Below are positions 44,636 through 56,680 of a DNA stretch of 64,000 bases, one piece after another. Each line of letters begins with the position of its first letter. Positions within the stretch are counted from its first letter, which is position 1. The notes under the pieces are model-generated. The model was not told where the DNA came from and did not search any database. It saw only the letters and a list, made by a program, of their open reading frames with translations. A program made the position numbers and the translations under genes. The stretch is from Gentiana macrophylla (taxonomy: Eukaryota; Streptophyta; Magnoliopsida; Gentianales; Gentianaceae). The stretch covers positions 79,769-143,768 of the forward strand of contig JAOBSW010000675.1 in the NCBI GenBank assembly GCA_026214975.1. The letters run 5' to 3'.

Positions 44636-46218
44636 AATTATTATTTTTTAGTTCAACCAAGCCAACCATAAATCATTGTAATTGAGAATAATAAATAGTA
44701 ATATGGATCCTCTCAAAACGGATCAGAAACGTGGGCATTTATTACTTGGATCATATTCGCGATTTATTTACATACTCGAACAAATCGAAACTTGCAAGGA
44801 GAAAATTCGGAAATTGTAGCGTCTATAGGCTTTCTTATAATTTGGATATGCAATTTTGGGGTCAATCTATTTGGAGTAGGGTTGCATAGATTCTAGGGAT
44901 CTATTTGCATAGATTCTGGGGTCAAATCTATTTGCATTATCGCCTAATGTGGATAATTCTGTGGTGGATATGATATCTCAGAGATTGGGGATGGCCCGTA
45001 CGTATGATCTGGGGAAGTATTTGGGGATACCGCTGTGTAGTAAAGGGAAAAAGGCAAATTATGGTTTCGTCATCGATAAAGTTCGTGCTAAACTTCAAAC
45101 ATGGAAAGCGAAAGTGCTATCCAGGGCTGGACGTAATATTCTCATACAGTCAGCTTTAACGGCCATCTCGTATTACTTTATGCAAACGGCCCGTCTACCA
45201 AATAATGTACTTGAGGAGATAGAAAAAGTGGCGTGTTCGTTTCTCTGGGCAGGAGACGATAAGAAGCTGGGGATGCACTACGTAGCATGGCGTGACGTTT
45301 GCCTACCAAAAATCATGGGGGAACTTGGGGTGCGCCGGCTACGCAATATGAATATCGCTCTCCTGGCTAAGGTTGCGTGGCAGATACTGGTAGGTAAAGA
45401 CATTTTATGGGTAAGAGTGCTAAAAGCCAAGTATGGTAGCCCTCTTGATAAGCCTAAAACAACTTGCTCCCTACTCTGGCGAAATATTTGCACGGCAGCG
45501 GATTGCTTGAGAGACATTTTCAATATTACTGTGGAAGGAAGGGTCGAGTGGCTAGCCACATCGTCCAAAAATTTCACCGTCTCGAGTGCATACTACGCAC
45601 AGCTGGCTGAGATGAGTTCAAATGAAGAGGAGAGGAAATGGAAGACTGTGTGGGCCATTAAAGGGCCGCAAAGAGGTAATATACTGCTCTGGCTCTTCCG
45701 AGGAAGGCACTACCTACGGCAGACCTGCTTACGCATAGACACGTTCTACATGATGAGACTTGTATGAGCTGCCAGAGTCACACAAAAACTTTACTACATG
45801 CTTTTCGAGATTGTGGATGGATTTATGATGTTTGGAGGAAAGTGGTGCCATCAGCCTATCACCGCCGGTTCTTCGGAATCATGGATAGCCGGGAGTGGGT
45901 GGATATTTGTCTGAGTCAGGATATGCACGGGAAGGACGATATTACTCAATGGAGGTTTTTGTTCCGGGAAATCATGATGAGTGCCTGGTATTGGTGGAAT
46001 CAGAAGCTACACCATACGGGCGGCCAACGCCCTCCAGGTGAGGTTTTTATCTCACAGGCAGTCCGCAGGGCGAGGGAGTTGAAAATAGCTTGGACTAGTT
46101 AAGAAGTTCTATTTTTTAGTTATGTATTAGCACGAATTCGTGTTAGGCTTTTAATATTTGGGGTGTGTGTTGTACATATTTTGCTTACAAAATTTTAATA
46201 AAGATCCGGTTTATACCA
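44636..46218 (+). mobile_element. 5'-truncated L1-type LINE insert
   Basis: Foreign block inside the LTR: the other LTR reads 'cacaaataaatctatatat' straight across this point. The coding part runs 44949-46102; a 3' tail ends '...ttttaataaagatccgg' without a poly-A. The first 300 bp (44636-44940) are not recognisable as LINE and include a small direct repeat ('gcatagattct...ctatttgcat', 44883-44938). A target duplication could not be identified. Confidence 0.75.
44949..46102 (+). pseudogene. LINE (L1-type) RT C-terminus with zf-RVT domain, truncated
   Basis: C-terminal part of a plant non-LTR retrotransposon polyprotein. First frame (44949-45767): LGKYLGIPLCSKGKK, then LQTWKAKVLSRAGRNILIQS, a CSFLWAGDDKKLGMHYVAW block, GELGVRRLRNMNIALLAKV and WKTVWAIKGPQRGNILLWLF, the start of the zf-RVT domain. 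A frameshift near 45764 leads to CQSHTKTLLHAFRDCGWIYDVWR and FREIMMSAWYWWNQKL, ending at 46102. The catalytic RT core and endonuclease are missing because of 5' truncation, so the product could not be active. Confidence 0.92.
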
Positions 46219-46295
46219 AATCTATATATAAATATATAGTCATTACAAGTGTGAGCATGTATATCTTATATATATGTACAACACACGCATGCTAG

Positions 46296-46298
<3 letters not shown>

Positions 46299-46332
<34 letters not shown>
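46299..46332. repeat. AT microsatellite
   Basis: AT dinucleotide run inside the family-2 LTR, shorter in the other LTR (about 53591-53602). Confidence 0.9.
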
Positions 46333-46337
<5 letters not shown>

Positions 46338-47512
46338 TCTAATATTAATATATGGTAATACCATTAATTAAATTGCAAGTGTCTTATACACTAATAAGTT
46401 GCGCCCCATACGCCAATAAATTGGCATCCGGAATATTCTTTAATTAATATAATATTATTAATATCTTGTATTTAATTTATTCATAATACATAAATACCAC
46501 CATATTAATTTACCACTATAACATTTATAGTCATGAGATAAACTTTCCTTATTTGGTTATCATCTATAACCACATTTTAATCCAGCTAGATGTTCATATG
46601 TGTGTAACCCGATAGGCTTCCGAATATGTTGGCCGTAGACACAAAGTATAAATTACGAAAATGCCCTTCACGCCTAACGATCACGGGATAGCGTCTAGCA
46701 ACACACCGTGACCCCTAATCATCGGAAGAGTCAAATGCAATGACTACTACCTTTCATGTGAAACAGTTACCGTGTAACTTACAATCCTATCGCTGTAATA
46801 ATATCCATACGGTCGTACGTCGAATGTCAAACATTAACGACCGTATCTTATAATCTGGATATCATGCTCTCTCGAAGTAACTCGTTTACTCCCACTTTGC
46901 AAAGATTCACGAGAGTAAGACATTCCTTATAAGAAGGCCATTCCGGATATTCGATCCCAATCATAGGATACGCGATTCCCAGACGACCAATCATGTATAC
47001 TCCGCATGCTTCAGTATCACACCCAATCACTACCGCATGATCGCCCCGTGGCTAGGGGAAACCTCAATAGTGTGACACTTAACCGTGTAAGTGGGTCAGT
47101 ATAACGTACGCATTCTCTAATACACGTCCACGTACAGTCCAAGTGTCTCTACACTTCGATAGACGAGATCTATCCCTGCCCTTAAAGACAGAAGACATCT
47201 AATACGTGCTAGTCTGTTTGTACTATCAATGCCCTGTTTAATAGTACATCAGCCTAGAGACATTTAAGTATCAAACTTATTAAAGTGATTAGAGATCTCA
47301 TCAACCATAATCGCCTATCATGGTTTCTCTATCACAATTTAATACTAAGGACGTTATCATATAAAAATTCATAATTGGTTCTTTAAAAGAACATATATAT
47401 GACAACAGAAAAGCCATTTAATATATATGTATAAACATAAAAAAATAGTAGAAATGATCCGACCCGGTCGGATCCGGTCCAACCCGATTGGGTTTAGGAC
47501 ACTATTTCAACA

Positions 47513-47524
47513 ATCTCCCACTTG
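47513..47524 (-). other. Polypurine tract of the family-2 element
   Basis: The minus strand reads 'ccaagtgggagat' directly before the LTR start TGTTGAAATAG at 47512. Confidence 0.75.
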
Positions 47525-50500
47525 GCCTAAAACCAATCACTCGCACACAAAAGACCAAGTTGAAACACAAGAATCTCATAGAATACTCGCAACTAGCCCT
47601 AACCATGAACGGATCACTATCCGTGGGGACTCAAACTTATCTTCATATCACACTCCATATGATCAAATCAAAGGAACCACCTCAACACACACATGAATCT
47701 CTGACGAGACCCTGGTCCATGCTTCAAGCTATGAATCCACTTACTGTATCAGCTATATAGAAAATGTGGAAAAACCGCATAAGGTTCAGAAATGAACCTT
47801 CTAGATCCATGTACTGCTCCCGCTGCGCCTCTAAGGCACTACTGTGTTTTGGCTAAGTTGTAGAATATACAGTGATCCATAGCTATCACTTAATCAAAGT
47901 GACTTCAAACCCAAACAGTAGCTCCCACTCGCCATCATAAGACTCAGGATATACGTCTGTATAACTATATTTATCTAATTCCAAGTTTCGATAAACTAAG
48001 AACTCTTCCTTAACTTGTTTAAGGATATTCTCGACTTTCACCAGATTTACTTTCATACTTGCTCATGACTATTCATGGACTATGAACATCCGGCATTACC
48101 TTTATGATGGTTCTTATCGCAGTAGCGAAGGAAACCTTCATAATTATCATCATCTTTCACCTTATCTTTAGGACCAACGTCTTAACATAGATAGATCTTG
48201 AGAACACTGGCTAGCAGTATCTCCTTACGTGATCTATTCTAAACTCTTTTAGCATCATATCTATATAGGTAAACTATAATCTAACAGCAGTTAAATCTAT
48301 CACTATAGATTCTTATTTCTAAAATAAGAACTGCTAATCCAAGTGCTTTCGTAAAGACCTTGAACTACCAAACATTAATTGACTGTGACATGAGGTATTA
48401 ATTCTCGAGAGAGATATTCAATACCTTACTCAAAAATTGTAACATACTCCCACTTTTCATCTTGCACATTGCGATATCCTTCTTTTGACTAAATCAAACT
48501 CCTTTGATTATCAAACAAAGAAATCGTCTCTAGAGAAACTTGTTCGAGTCCATGAATGGATCTCAAGGGCCTACATATCATGTCATCGATCTATGAACAT
48601 CGAGCTTTCGCCTAACGTCTTCAACACTATCATATAGCCATGATAACGAAGTTATAACAAGCATTATCTCGAATAGAAATTTGGGCACTGTTGGCAAGAT
48701 AAAGATAATTACAAGGTTTACACCCGTACTCTTTCACCGTCACTATAGCCTTATGGTAATCATATTACTATCCATGTCGACCTTTCAGGGACGTTCCTCA
48801 GGTAAGCAGGACTAGGTTCATAACCTGGTTGTCACCGATTGAATCTAATTCAGGTATTATGGCTCCTGGCCATATCTCTCAATCTTGACTTTCAAACATT
48901 CTTTCATAAGTCGTGAGATATTCATTCATCAAGATGAACATACCAGCAGCCATTTTGGGCTTTTATCCATAGACTTATAGAACTTTTGTGCGCATTGAGC
49001 AGTGTTCTACACCTCATCGCTATATGGCGTCTGCTCACGTTCCTATGGTTGAATATATCTTTGTGGTTCTCAAACTCTTTTGAGATATGATTTACTCCCA
49101 CTGTTTCTTTTGGAAGAAACACTTCCTTTAGAAGACAGCATGTTTGGAGACAAACATTTTGCTCCGCGGACAAGTAAATAATATCCAGCGTAGTTGCTAA
49201 GATATTCCACAAAGTTGCATATGTCGTACTAGGCTCCAAGCCTTTCTGACTTTGCCTATGAAAACTTCAAATCATCGGTTACGATAGATTCGACATTATC
49301 CCCTTCCATATCAAATATGGAATTTATTCAACCTTTATTATTTGGAACTCGGTTAAGTATAAGGGCACTATCCCGAAACGTGTAAGGGATACTTCGCATG
49401 GCTTGCGTCACACCTTTATCATACAAAGTGTTGTTTCCATTTTGGGAACATAATCTAATTGCGCATCCCAAAGATGGTATCCTTCAAGGATAATCTTATT
49501 CCTTTTCAGACGACTTCTGAAACACCCTTCAGGTATTAATTACTTCAATCCAATCGAAGATTAATTCTTAAGTAGCTCGTCAATCACATATTCGTACTAG
49601 CTCGAACTTTTCGGGCTTTCCGAATTGTCATACTTCAATAAGTACATTCAACTATTTCTAAAATAGTCATAGAGATTAATAAACAATTATTTGTGGCATT
49701 AATTGTCATAAGACAACAAACATCGGTATGTTTAGGCTTTAGACAAATTTTCTAGATTTTACAACCTTTTTCATAAAAGGGCATTTTAGTCATCTTTAGA
49801 TAAGATCGTATTACCCACATGATTCATAATCATATGGTTCAACATGATCGAGAATGACGTTTATTACACGCTTCCTTCGGAGAGACTATGTCTAAAACAA
49901 CCACAAATATTAAGGATAACAGCCATACAAATATTTAGTTGAGATCTCATCACATATATCAACTATATAGTGACAACAATCAAGTATGTTAGATTCAGTG
50001 ACCTTCCAAATAACATTTATTCTTTACAATTGAATATGTCTACTAAATCCTAACAAATAACTGAAAGTATGTTCTTCATTAGAACCGGAACATAATAATA
50101 TTTATTTAGTTCCCTTATCAGTTTACTAGATCCAGAATATGGTAAGTGTTACAACGTTTGCTTCACCTTCCATATCTGCATTTAATCTTTCTAATTTAAT
50201 CACACTTGCAAGATATCATATATCTAAGAGTCGACTTTGAACTTAGATAGATTATCTCAACTCACTTGCTTAGAATAGAAACTTCAATAAGTTCTCTATT
50301 TAAGCACATGCCCTAACTTTCCTTTTTAATCCTTCAAGCACATGTAAATATTTCTTAGTGTAGTCTTCATAAGACTTAAGAAAAATCACAAGAGCTATGT
50401 CTTTGATTTCCTTTCATAAAGAAAATCTAAAGTTTATTAAATAGTTCATTTAACCTTTTGAATCGTATTCAAAACATTAACTATTTAATTAACCTTTAAG

Positions 50501-51070
50501 CAATGATAGAATTAAGTAGATACTTAAATCTTACAATTTTTAAAACAACTTTTGCAAAATTAGATGTGGTCATTCTTATCCAACGTTTGAATTAATTGTC
50601 ATCGTATGACTGAATGATCATCTTGGATCGTATCCAATATATGACTAATTCGTTGAAACTTATTTCAAATGATTTAATCATATCATGAGCTCCCGCTTTC
50701 ATTAATAATTAAAGTCTTGGAGCACTGCATCAATTATGCAGTCTCCTTGTCTCTAACTACTATAACGGAATTGCTCGTGTCATTGCTTATTTTAAAATGA
50801 TTAAAATTACTTAAACCAATTTGAGAACGTTTCTCAAAAAGTAACAGTCATAATTTGGTTTTACTAATCGAGAATTAAACATAAATATAAAGTTTGCTAA
50901 AACTACAACATAAAAATAAAGATAAAAGAGTGTTGTTGTTTATGCACGCAAAATCAAAAATGGTCTTTTGATTTATGATTTTGCTCCCACTAGTCAACTA
51001 CTCCCAATTGACTTTCAAGAATCTTTCAAAATTCTTTAGTGGCCAAGATCCCATCTCAGTTACCCCGATT

Positions 51071-51351
51071 CCGACGAGGGCGATCAACCGGAATAATTCG
51101 AAAGGTATGTAACACTTACCAATCACATCTCTATGTGACTCTTGGTGGTTGACTAGTCAACTCTTTGACAATTCATATCTTTATGTGGTAGTCAACCCCT
51201 TGCCTCTCTAGAATAAGGCGGTCTGACGAGGGCCAATCACCGCAATACTCTAGTCAAGTCGAACCCAATATTCACGAGATCTCATAATACGATCATATCT
51301 CAATAACGACGATATACCCGTGGTAGGTTAACTCCCGACGAGGGCGATCGA
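51071..51351. repeat. Three copies of a 'ccgacgagggcgatc' motif
   Basis: 'ccgacgagggcgatcaaccgg' type words at about 51071, 51224 (altered: 'ctgacgagggccaatcaccg') and 51331. Each lies in a similar setting of 'actcc' or 'gtcaac' words. Spacing is about 153 and 107 bp. Confidence 0.75.
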
Positions 51352-52292
51352 TTGGATCGAACAAAGGCTCTTCACCGTCACTATAATATTGGGAGACAAT
51401 ATTTCGACTTGATTTTGTCGTAGAAGTATTTACGTAAATTAATTCACTTAATTAATTTTAATTACAGTCTCATCAAATATATCTATCTCTATAGGCATAC
51501 ATCCTACACATTTATCTAGATCGTACCTAGTCATGCATCTATCGTATCATATAAAATAAATACAAGCACAAAATAAATAAATGCGTAAAGTAACCGGTAT
51601 GATCATGGACTTTTCCTAGGTGTGGTTTGAATACAAACCGATTTAAACCGCTGGTCACAATTTAAGAGGTAGGCTGCAACCGCCAATAGGATCTTTAATC
51701 GTCATTCTCCAATGGGATCTTTATTCTTCTTTCTTTGGTCTCCGTCTTCTGCTCCATCCTTGTTACATTTAATTCTATCTAATAAAATAAATACACCCGC
51801 CGCAAACGGAGCGGAGCCAATGGGAATGGGATAAATGCAGAAAATAAAGTAGATCACGTTCTTCATAACGGCCTAGGACAATTTTAAACCAACAGAAAAA
51901 TTAAATCATTCACATCTATCCTATCGGTCGACTTCATGATCAATCGGGGTCCATATAATCATATTATATCTAATCCATACAATAACATCTTATGAAAAAG
52001 ATAAAATTAAAATTTTAACTACTTGCGTCTTAATTAATCAATTAACGTTTAATCAATTAAATAATTTTATCCAATCAATTAACTAATTAACATTTAATTA
52101 ATTAAATGATTTTAATCGAAAATAAAATTAACGATTAATTTTAAACCGATTTTAATTTTAATTTTAATAAATTAAAACTATTCCAAAAAAATCAAAATTA
52201 AAATTATGTCTCTTTTGTTTTTTCTTTTGATTCGTAATAAAGGGATGTATTTGGTTTCTACACCAAAAGGCATCTTCCAAGTTTAGGCACAG

Positions 52293-52517
52293 CCACTTTC
52301 CAAAATCAAAATTTTGGAAGTGGCGCAAGCTAAGCTTTTACAAATAAAATATTTGAAAAGGGCTGGCCTATTCCAAATCAAATATTTGGAAAGGCCAAAA
52401 TAATTTGGGTTTTAGGCCTGAACACTTTCCAAAATAAAAATTTTGAAGTGGTTGCAAGCTAGGCTTTTCCCAAATCAAATATTTGAAAAGCTTGGCTATT
52501 CCAAACAAAGTTTGGAA
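52293..52517 (-). repeat. Array of six short inverted repeats (potential hairpins)
   Basis: Six imperfect palindromes follow each other at 52293-52323, 52335-52360, 52365-52396, 52423-52450, 52463-52491 and 52493-52517. Arms are 8-14 bp with small loops, all variants of 'ttccaaaat' / 'attttggaa' or 'caaatca' / 'atatttg'. Example: 'ggcctattccaaat' with 'atatttggaaaggcc'. They alternate with 'gcaagcta' words (52325 and 52454). They lie about 400-630 bases downstream of the primer site, in the leader of the element. Confidence 0.85.
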
Positions 52518-52684
52518 GATCATTATTATTTTATTGCCATATGACATCCCGATGGCCCAAACTATTTGAATAATTGGTTATTAGCGTGCACGACACAACT
52601 AAACAAAAAGAATTATCAATCACAACTATGAACCATATTGAATCACAAAATACACAAAACAAAATTTGGAGATCCATGAAGATT

Positions 52685-52775
52685 GACCGGTCAACCCGCG
52701 CCGGCGTGAGTTGCCTCTTCGCCGCCCGCCGCCGACCGGCCGCCACGGTGGTGGTGCCGCCTTGATCGGTGAGCA
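52685..52775 (-). other. G+C-rich island near the primer site
   Basis: A block of strongly G+C-rich sequence ('gccgcccgccgccgaccggc', 'ccaccgatc') in an otherwise very AT-rich element, about 140-240 bases from the primer site. It gives rise to short open frames on both strands (52531-52806, 52574-52765) that I do not support as genes. Confidence 0.7.
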
Positions 52776-52910
52776 CCACCGATCTCGTTTTTTCTTTTCT
52801 TTTCATGTATCACTTTTGCGAATAAAAATCTTTCATCTTTTAATTACGTGATTTAAAAGCGATAAAATTAACTCATAAAATAACATGCTTATTGCTTAAG
52901 CTCGAAACTC

Positions 52911-52922
52911 GCTCCGATACCA
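52911..52922 (-). other. Primer-binding site, initiator tRNA-Met type (family 2)
   Basis: The minus strand reads TGGTATCGGAGC, 3 bases from the LTR end at 52926. Confidence 0.85.
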
Positions 52923-52925
52923 CTT

Positions 52926-54866
52926 TGTTAGGAAATCTTGGCGGGAATGCGTGGAATTTAAAATTTATTTCCTATCGACCCAAGATCGACTTCGTTTAAA
53001 CAATAAACAATTAAGCTAGTAGACGGTGGTTACTTTGGTTGATCTAAAAGATCGGCGTTTTGACCATATAAGGAGAGTAGTTTTGCATAGAGCCGCCAAG
53101 AGTTCGGCCTCTACCGCTAGTCCACACGAACAGCCCGCGGAATCCCATCATGGATTGCTATTGGAAAACTCCGGTTGCTAGACCCGCCATTTTCCCTTCT
53201 CTCCAACTCTCTATAGGATGCTCTCTAGTTTACACAAGAACTATTAGTTCTTGGAATTGTGATGTATAAAAGAGCTTGACACCCACACTATATTTATAGT
53301 GTATGTGGCGCCATATCTAGGTGTGGAGGACAAGAAAACTTTTTCCCAATAAAATAAGAAAAATATAATTGATTGATTTATCTCATTTAAATTTAATATC
53401 CCATATTAAATGTTTCAAGATATTGTCAATATCTTATATTAACTATCTTTATCTTATTACCAAAAATTAATTTACACATGTGTATATATATCATATATAT
53501 ATTACACAAATAAATCTATATATAAATATATAGCCATTACAAGTGTGAACATGTATATCTTATATATATGTACAACACACATGCTAGCAAATATATATAT
53601 ATAAATATTAATATCTAATATTAATATATGGTAATACCATTAATTAAATTGCACAATCTAAGTATATCTTATACACTAATAAGTTGCGCCCCATATGCCA
53701 ATAAATTGACATCCGGAATATTCTTTAATTAATATAATATTATTAATATCTTGTATTTAATTTATTCATAATAAATAAATACCACCATATTAATTTACCA
53801 CTATAACATTTATAGTCGTGAGATAAACCTTCCTTATTTGGTTATCATCTATAACCACATTTTAATCCGGCTAGATGTTCATATGTGTGTGACCCGATAG
53901 GCTTCCGAGTATGTTGGCCGTACACACAAATTGCAAATTACGAAAATGCTCTTCACGCCTAACGATCACGGGATAGCGTCTAGTAACACACCGTGACCCC
54001 AATCATCGGAAGAGTCAAATGCAATGACTACTACCTTTCATGTGAAACAATTACCGTGTAACTTACAATCCTATCGGCGTAATAATATCCATACGATTAC
54101 GTGCGAGTGTCAAACATTAACGACCGTATCTTATAATCTGGATATCATGCTCTCTCGAAGTAACTCGTTTACTCCCACTTTGCAAAGATTCATGAGAGTA
54201 AGACATTCCTTATAAGAAGGCCATTTCGGATATTCGATCCCAATCATAGGATACGCGATTCCCAGGACGACCAATCATGTATACTCCGCGATGCTTGATA
54301 TCACACCCAATCACTACCGTATGATCGCCCGCGTGGCTGGGAAACCTCAATAGTGTCAAAGCATGACAATCCACACCGTGATGCCATGAAGACTCGGTCC
54401 AAAGGATAATTACACAACCGCCACATAGTGTGACAATTAACCGTGTAAGTGGGTCAGTCTAACGTATGCATTCTCTAATACACGTCCACGTATAGTCCAA
54501 GTGTATCTACACTTCGATAGACGAGATCTATCCCTGCCCTTAAAGACAGAAGACATCCAATACGTGCTAGTCTGTTTGTACTATCAATGCCCTATTTAAT
54601 AGTACATCAGCGTAGAGACATTTAAGTATCAAACTTATTAAAGTGATTAGAGATCTCATCAACCATAATCGCCTATCATGGTTTCTCTATCACAATTTAA
54701 TACTAAGGACGTTATCATATAACAATTCATAATTGGTTCTTTAAAAGAACATATATATGACAACAGAAAAGTCATTTAATATATATGTATAAACATAAAG
54801 AAATAGTAGAAATGATCCGACCGGTCGGATCGGTCCAACAATAGGGTTTAGGACACTATTTCAGCA
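52926..54866 (-). mobile_element. 5' LTR of the family-2 element
   Basis: 1,941 bp; plus-strand ends TGTTAGGAAATC and TATTTCAGCA. A minus-strand TATA motif at 53291-53298 lies in 'cactataaatatagtg', a palindromic setting. It is followed by target duplication GATTG. Confidence 0.9.
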
Positions 54867-56036
54867 GATTGGGCCAAAGTCATAAAGTGCAGGAGAAATT
54901 TGTTGGGCCAAGAATCGAAGAAAAAAATTCCGCAACGGCAACCCTAGCGCATTATTATAACTTGTTGAACAAGAAATCGAAGCCCGCCATTGAGAGCATT
55001 AAGTCGGTTATAGTTTACCTAGCTTAAGTCGGGGTTTCTGACTATATAAAGGTCTGTTCGAATTGATTATGTATAAACTAGGTACACAATAGAAGTTTGA
55101 TAATATACATTATTTTACTTATGAAATAAAGTTTATATTGAGTTTTATTTCGTTTTCCTTTGGGTATCTCTTCTAAGCCATCAACTAACTTGAGTCGATC
55201 AAGTTAGATCAACCATCACGGAGGTATGAATCATTGAACGTTCATTCATATTCTTCATAATGGTAGATTTACTTTGATTAACGCGATGTAATTAACCTGC
55301 ATGCTTAAGCAACTCATAATTAACCAGAATTAGTCAGGACAGAACGTTGAAATTCCAGAATTAGGAACCACCGCTCTCGTAATTGCGGCGGTCTTTACCG
55401 CAATTGCGGCGCAAATTAGGTAACCCTAAATCCGGAGAGTCAACATCAGCTATGTTGATCGACAGGTTTCATTAACAGTAGGTTAGATCTGGCCAATCTG
55501 TTTATTGTATTCGTAAATTAACATGAAGGATGATAAGTGAAGTGTTAATTAGAACATAGTCTGGATCATTCCTAGGAACTTGCTAGTCATATTAACGATA
55601 GGTGCTTAGGAGGTTCTCGGTTCACCGGCACTTTCTAGATCTTATTGCGTGTGAGTTAATACAACCAACGAATGAGGTTAACGTCACATAGGCGTCTACT
55701 GTCATATTAAAGAAGTAGATAACTCTCGAAGATTGCACCCATAGCTAAAGCTGAATTAAACACGTGTTGCAGTTGCGTCTGGGTAATTACGAGGAGAAGA
55801 GTGTATAATGGTTAATTACACCAAGTTATGAGATCGGTGAGAGAGATAAACCAACTTTATTTTATGTTTCTTTGTTGGTGAAGACCATTATTTCTTTTCA
55901 TAGTTAGTTTGATGGATGTGTTGAATGAGTGACTTTGTCTCTATGGGATCGACCTTGACTCGCTTCTACTATACTACGATAGACCTAGTACTCTTGCTAG
56001 TATTACATATGTGTTAGTGGCCTACTGCAGCGATCA
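54867..56036 (+). mobile_element. 5' LTR of the Athila derivative, right part
   Basis: Continues the LTR cut at 44060. It contains a TATA box 'tatataaa' at 55043-55050 and the U5 text 'atgggatcgaccttgactcg' near 55944. It ends GCGATCA at 56036, six bases before the primer site. Confidence 0.88.
55043..55050 (+). promoter_or_regulatory. LTR TATA box (Athila derivative, 5' LTR)
   Basis: 'gactatataaaggtctg'. The same box occurs at 61607-61614 in the 3' LTR. Confidence 0.6.
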
Positions 56037-56042
56037 AGTTTT

Positions 56043-56060
56043 TGGCGCCGTTGCCGGGGA
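56043..56060 (+). other. Primer-binding site, tRNA-Asp type (Athila derivative)
   Basis: TGGCGCCGTTGCCGGGGA, the standard Athila primer site, 6 bases after the LTR end. Confidence 0.93.
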
Positions 56061-56680
56061 CAAAGGCCAATTCAATCAATATATTCATTGAATCTAAATA
56101 TGAATTTTGTTTTCTGTTTGTTAAATTTTATTTATCGAGTCCAAAGTCTGTTTTGCATAAACCGGTCCTGAAATTGTGGCGAGTCTTGTTGTAAATCGAG
56201 ACTGGAATGATCCTTTACGATCCCACCACGGTGATTATGTGTTTATCCATGCGTTACTAGATGCCTGCAGGATTTGGGTCTTGACCCGGTGAGGCGGGAG
56301 ATTTTTTTACCATGTTTTGTTTTGTTCTCTTGCCAGGTAGTGAAAAACATTTTTGACTTTCTCTCATGGGACAAGTGGGAATTTCCATCCAAACAAGCAC
56401 CATGCCTCCATATCATAGATCACGTATGGAATCCAAGACCAATCTCTATGTATCCTGGTTCGAAGGTTTCTGAGCAATATCGAGAGACCGAGAAAAGAGT
56501 AGCGGAGGAAGAAAGTGCAAAGGCCAAAAGGAAAGATAAGCTAATCTGAAAAGTGCGAGGACTTCCGTAAAGGTAAGTGTGTTATTGAATTTAGTTCTAA
56601 ATTTGAATCGACCACTGAGGAGGACTTGGGTATTTTAGTGACCACGATGATGTCTTGAGATTACAGGAAGATCATCTGTT
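56061..56680 (+). other. Leader and short frame of the Athila derivative
   Basis: No gag domain recognised. A frame at 56274-56549 ends in a charged tail (EKRVAEEESAKAKRKDKLI); it may be the rest of a gag N-terminus or chance. Confidence in any product is low. Confidence 0.35.

Larger units (their letters stand above)
44061..47512 (-). mobile_element. 3' LTR of the family-2 element, with LINE insert
   Basis: Plus-strand ends TGTTAGGAAATC and CTATTTCAACA. The LTR parts 44061-44635 and 46219-47512 align with 52926-54866; the middle is foreign. It contains an AT microsatellite at 46299-46332. A minus-strand TATA motif lies at 44414-44421 ('tatttata' on the plus strand). About 70 bp near 54353-54430 of the other LTR are missing here. 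Confidence 0.88.
47525..52910 (-). other. Non-coding internal region of the family-2 element
   Basis: 5.4 kb without coding similarity; the listed frames here are short and unsupported. AT-rich throughout except for a G+C-rich spot at 52685-52775. It contains three 'gacgagggcgatc'-type motifs (51071, 51224, 51331), 'caccgtcactata' twice (about 48737 and 51370), and an array of inverted repeats at 52293-52517. Confidence 0.75.
44061..54866 (-). mobile_element. Non-coding LTR element (LARD type, family 2)
   Basis: Minus-strand element. Outer ends are TGTTAGGAAATC (44061) and TTTCAGCA (54866), with a perfect target duplication GATTG at 44056-44060 and 54867-54871. Its 5' LTR is 52926-54866 and its 3' LTR 44061-47512, which contains a LINE-derived insert. 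The primer site is at 52911-52922 and the polypurine tract at about 47513-47524. The internal region (47513-52925, 5.4 kb) has no gag or pol similarity. The family differs from copies A and B in LTR sequence but shares the LTR start TGTTAGG, primer type and the AAGTGGGAGATTGTT-type tract. Confidence 0.92.

Noticed and set aside
47427..47760. Overlapping 89- and 90-codon plus-strand frames
   Set aside because: They cross the LTR end and polypurine tract of the family-2 element and show no protein features.
52531..52806. 91-codon minus-strand frame with an R-rich segment
   Set aside because: Produced by the G+C-rich island; the frame is not supported by any motif and sits in the non-coding leader.
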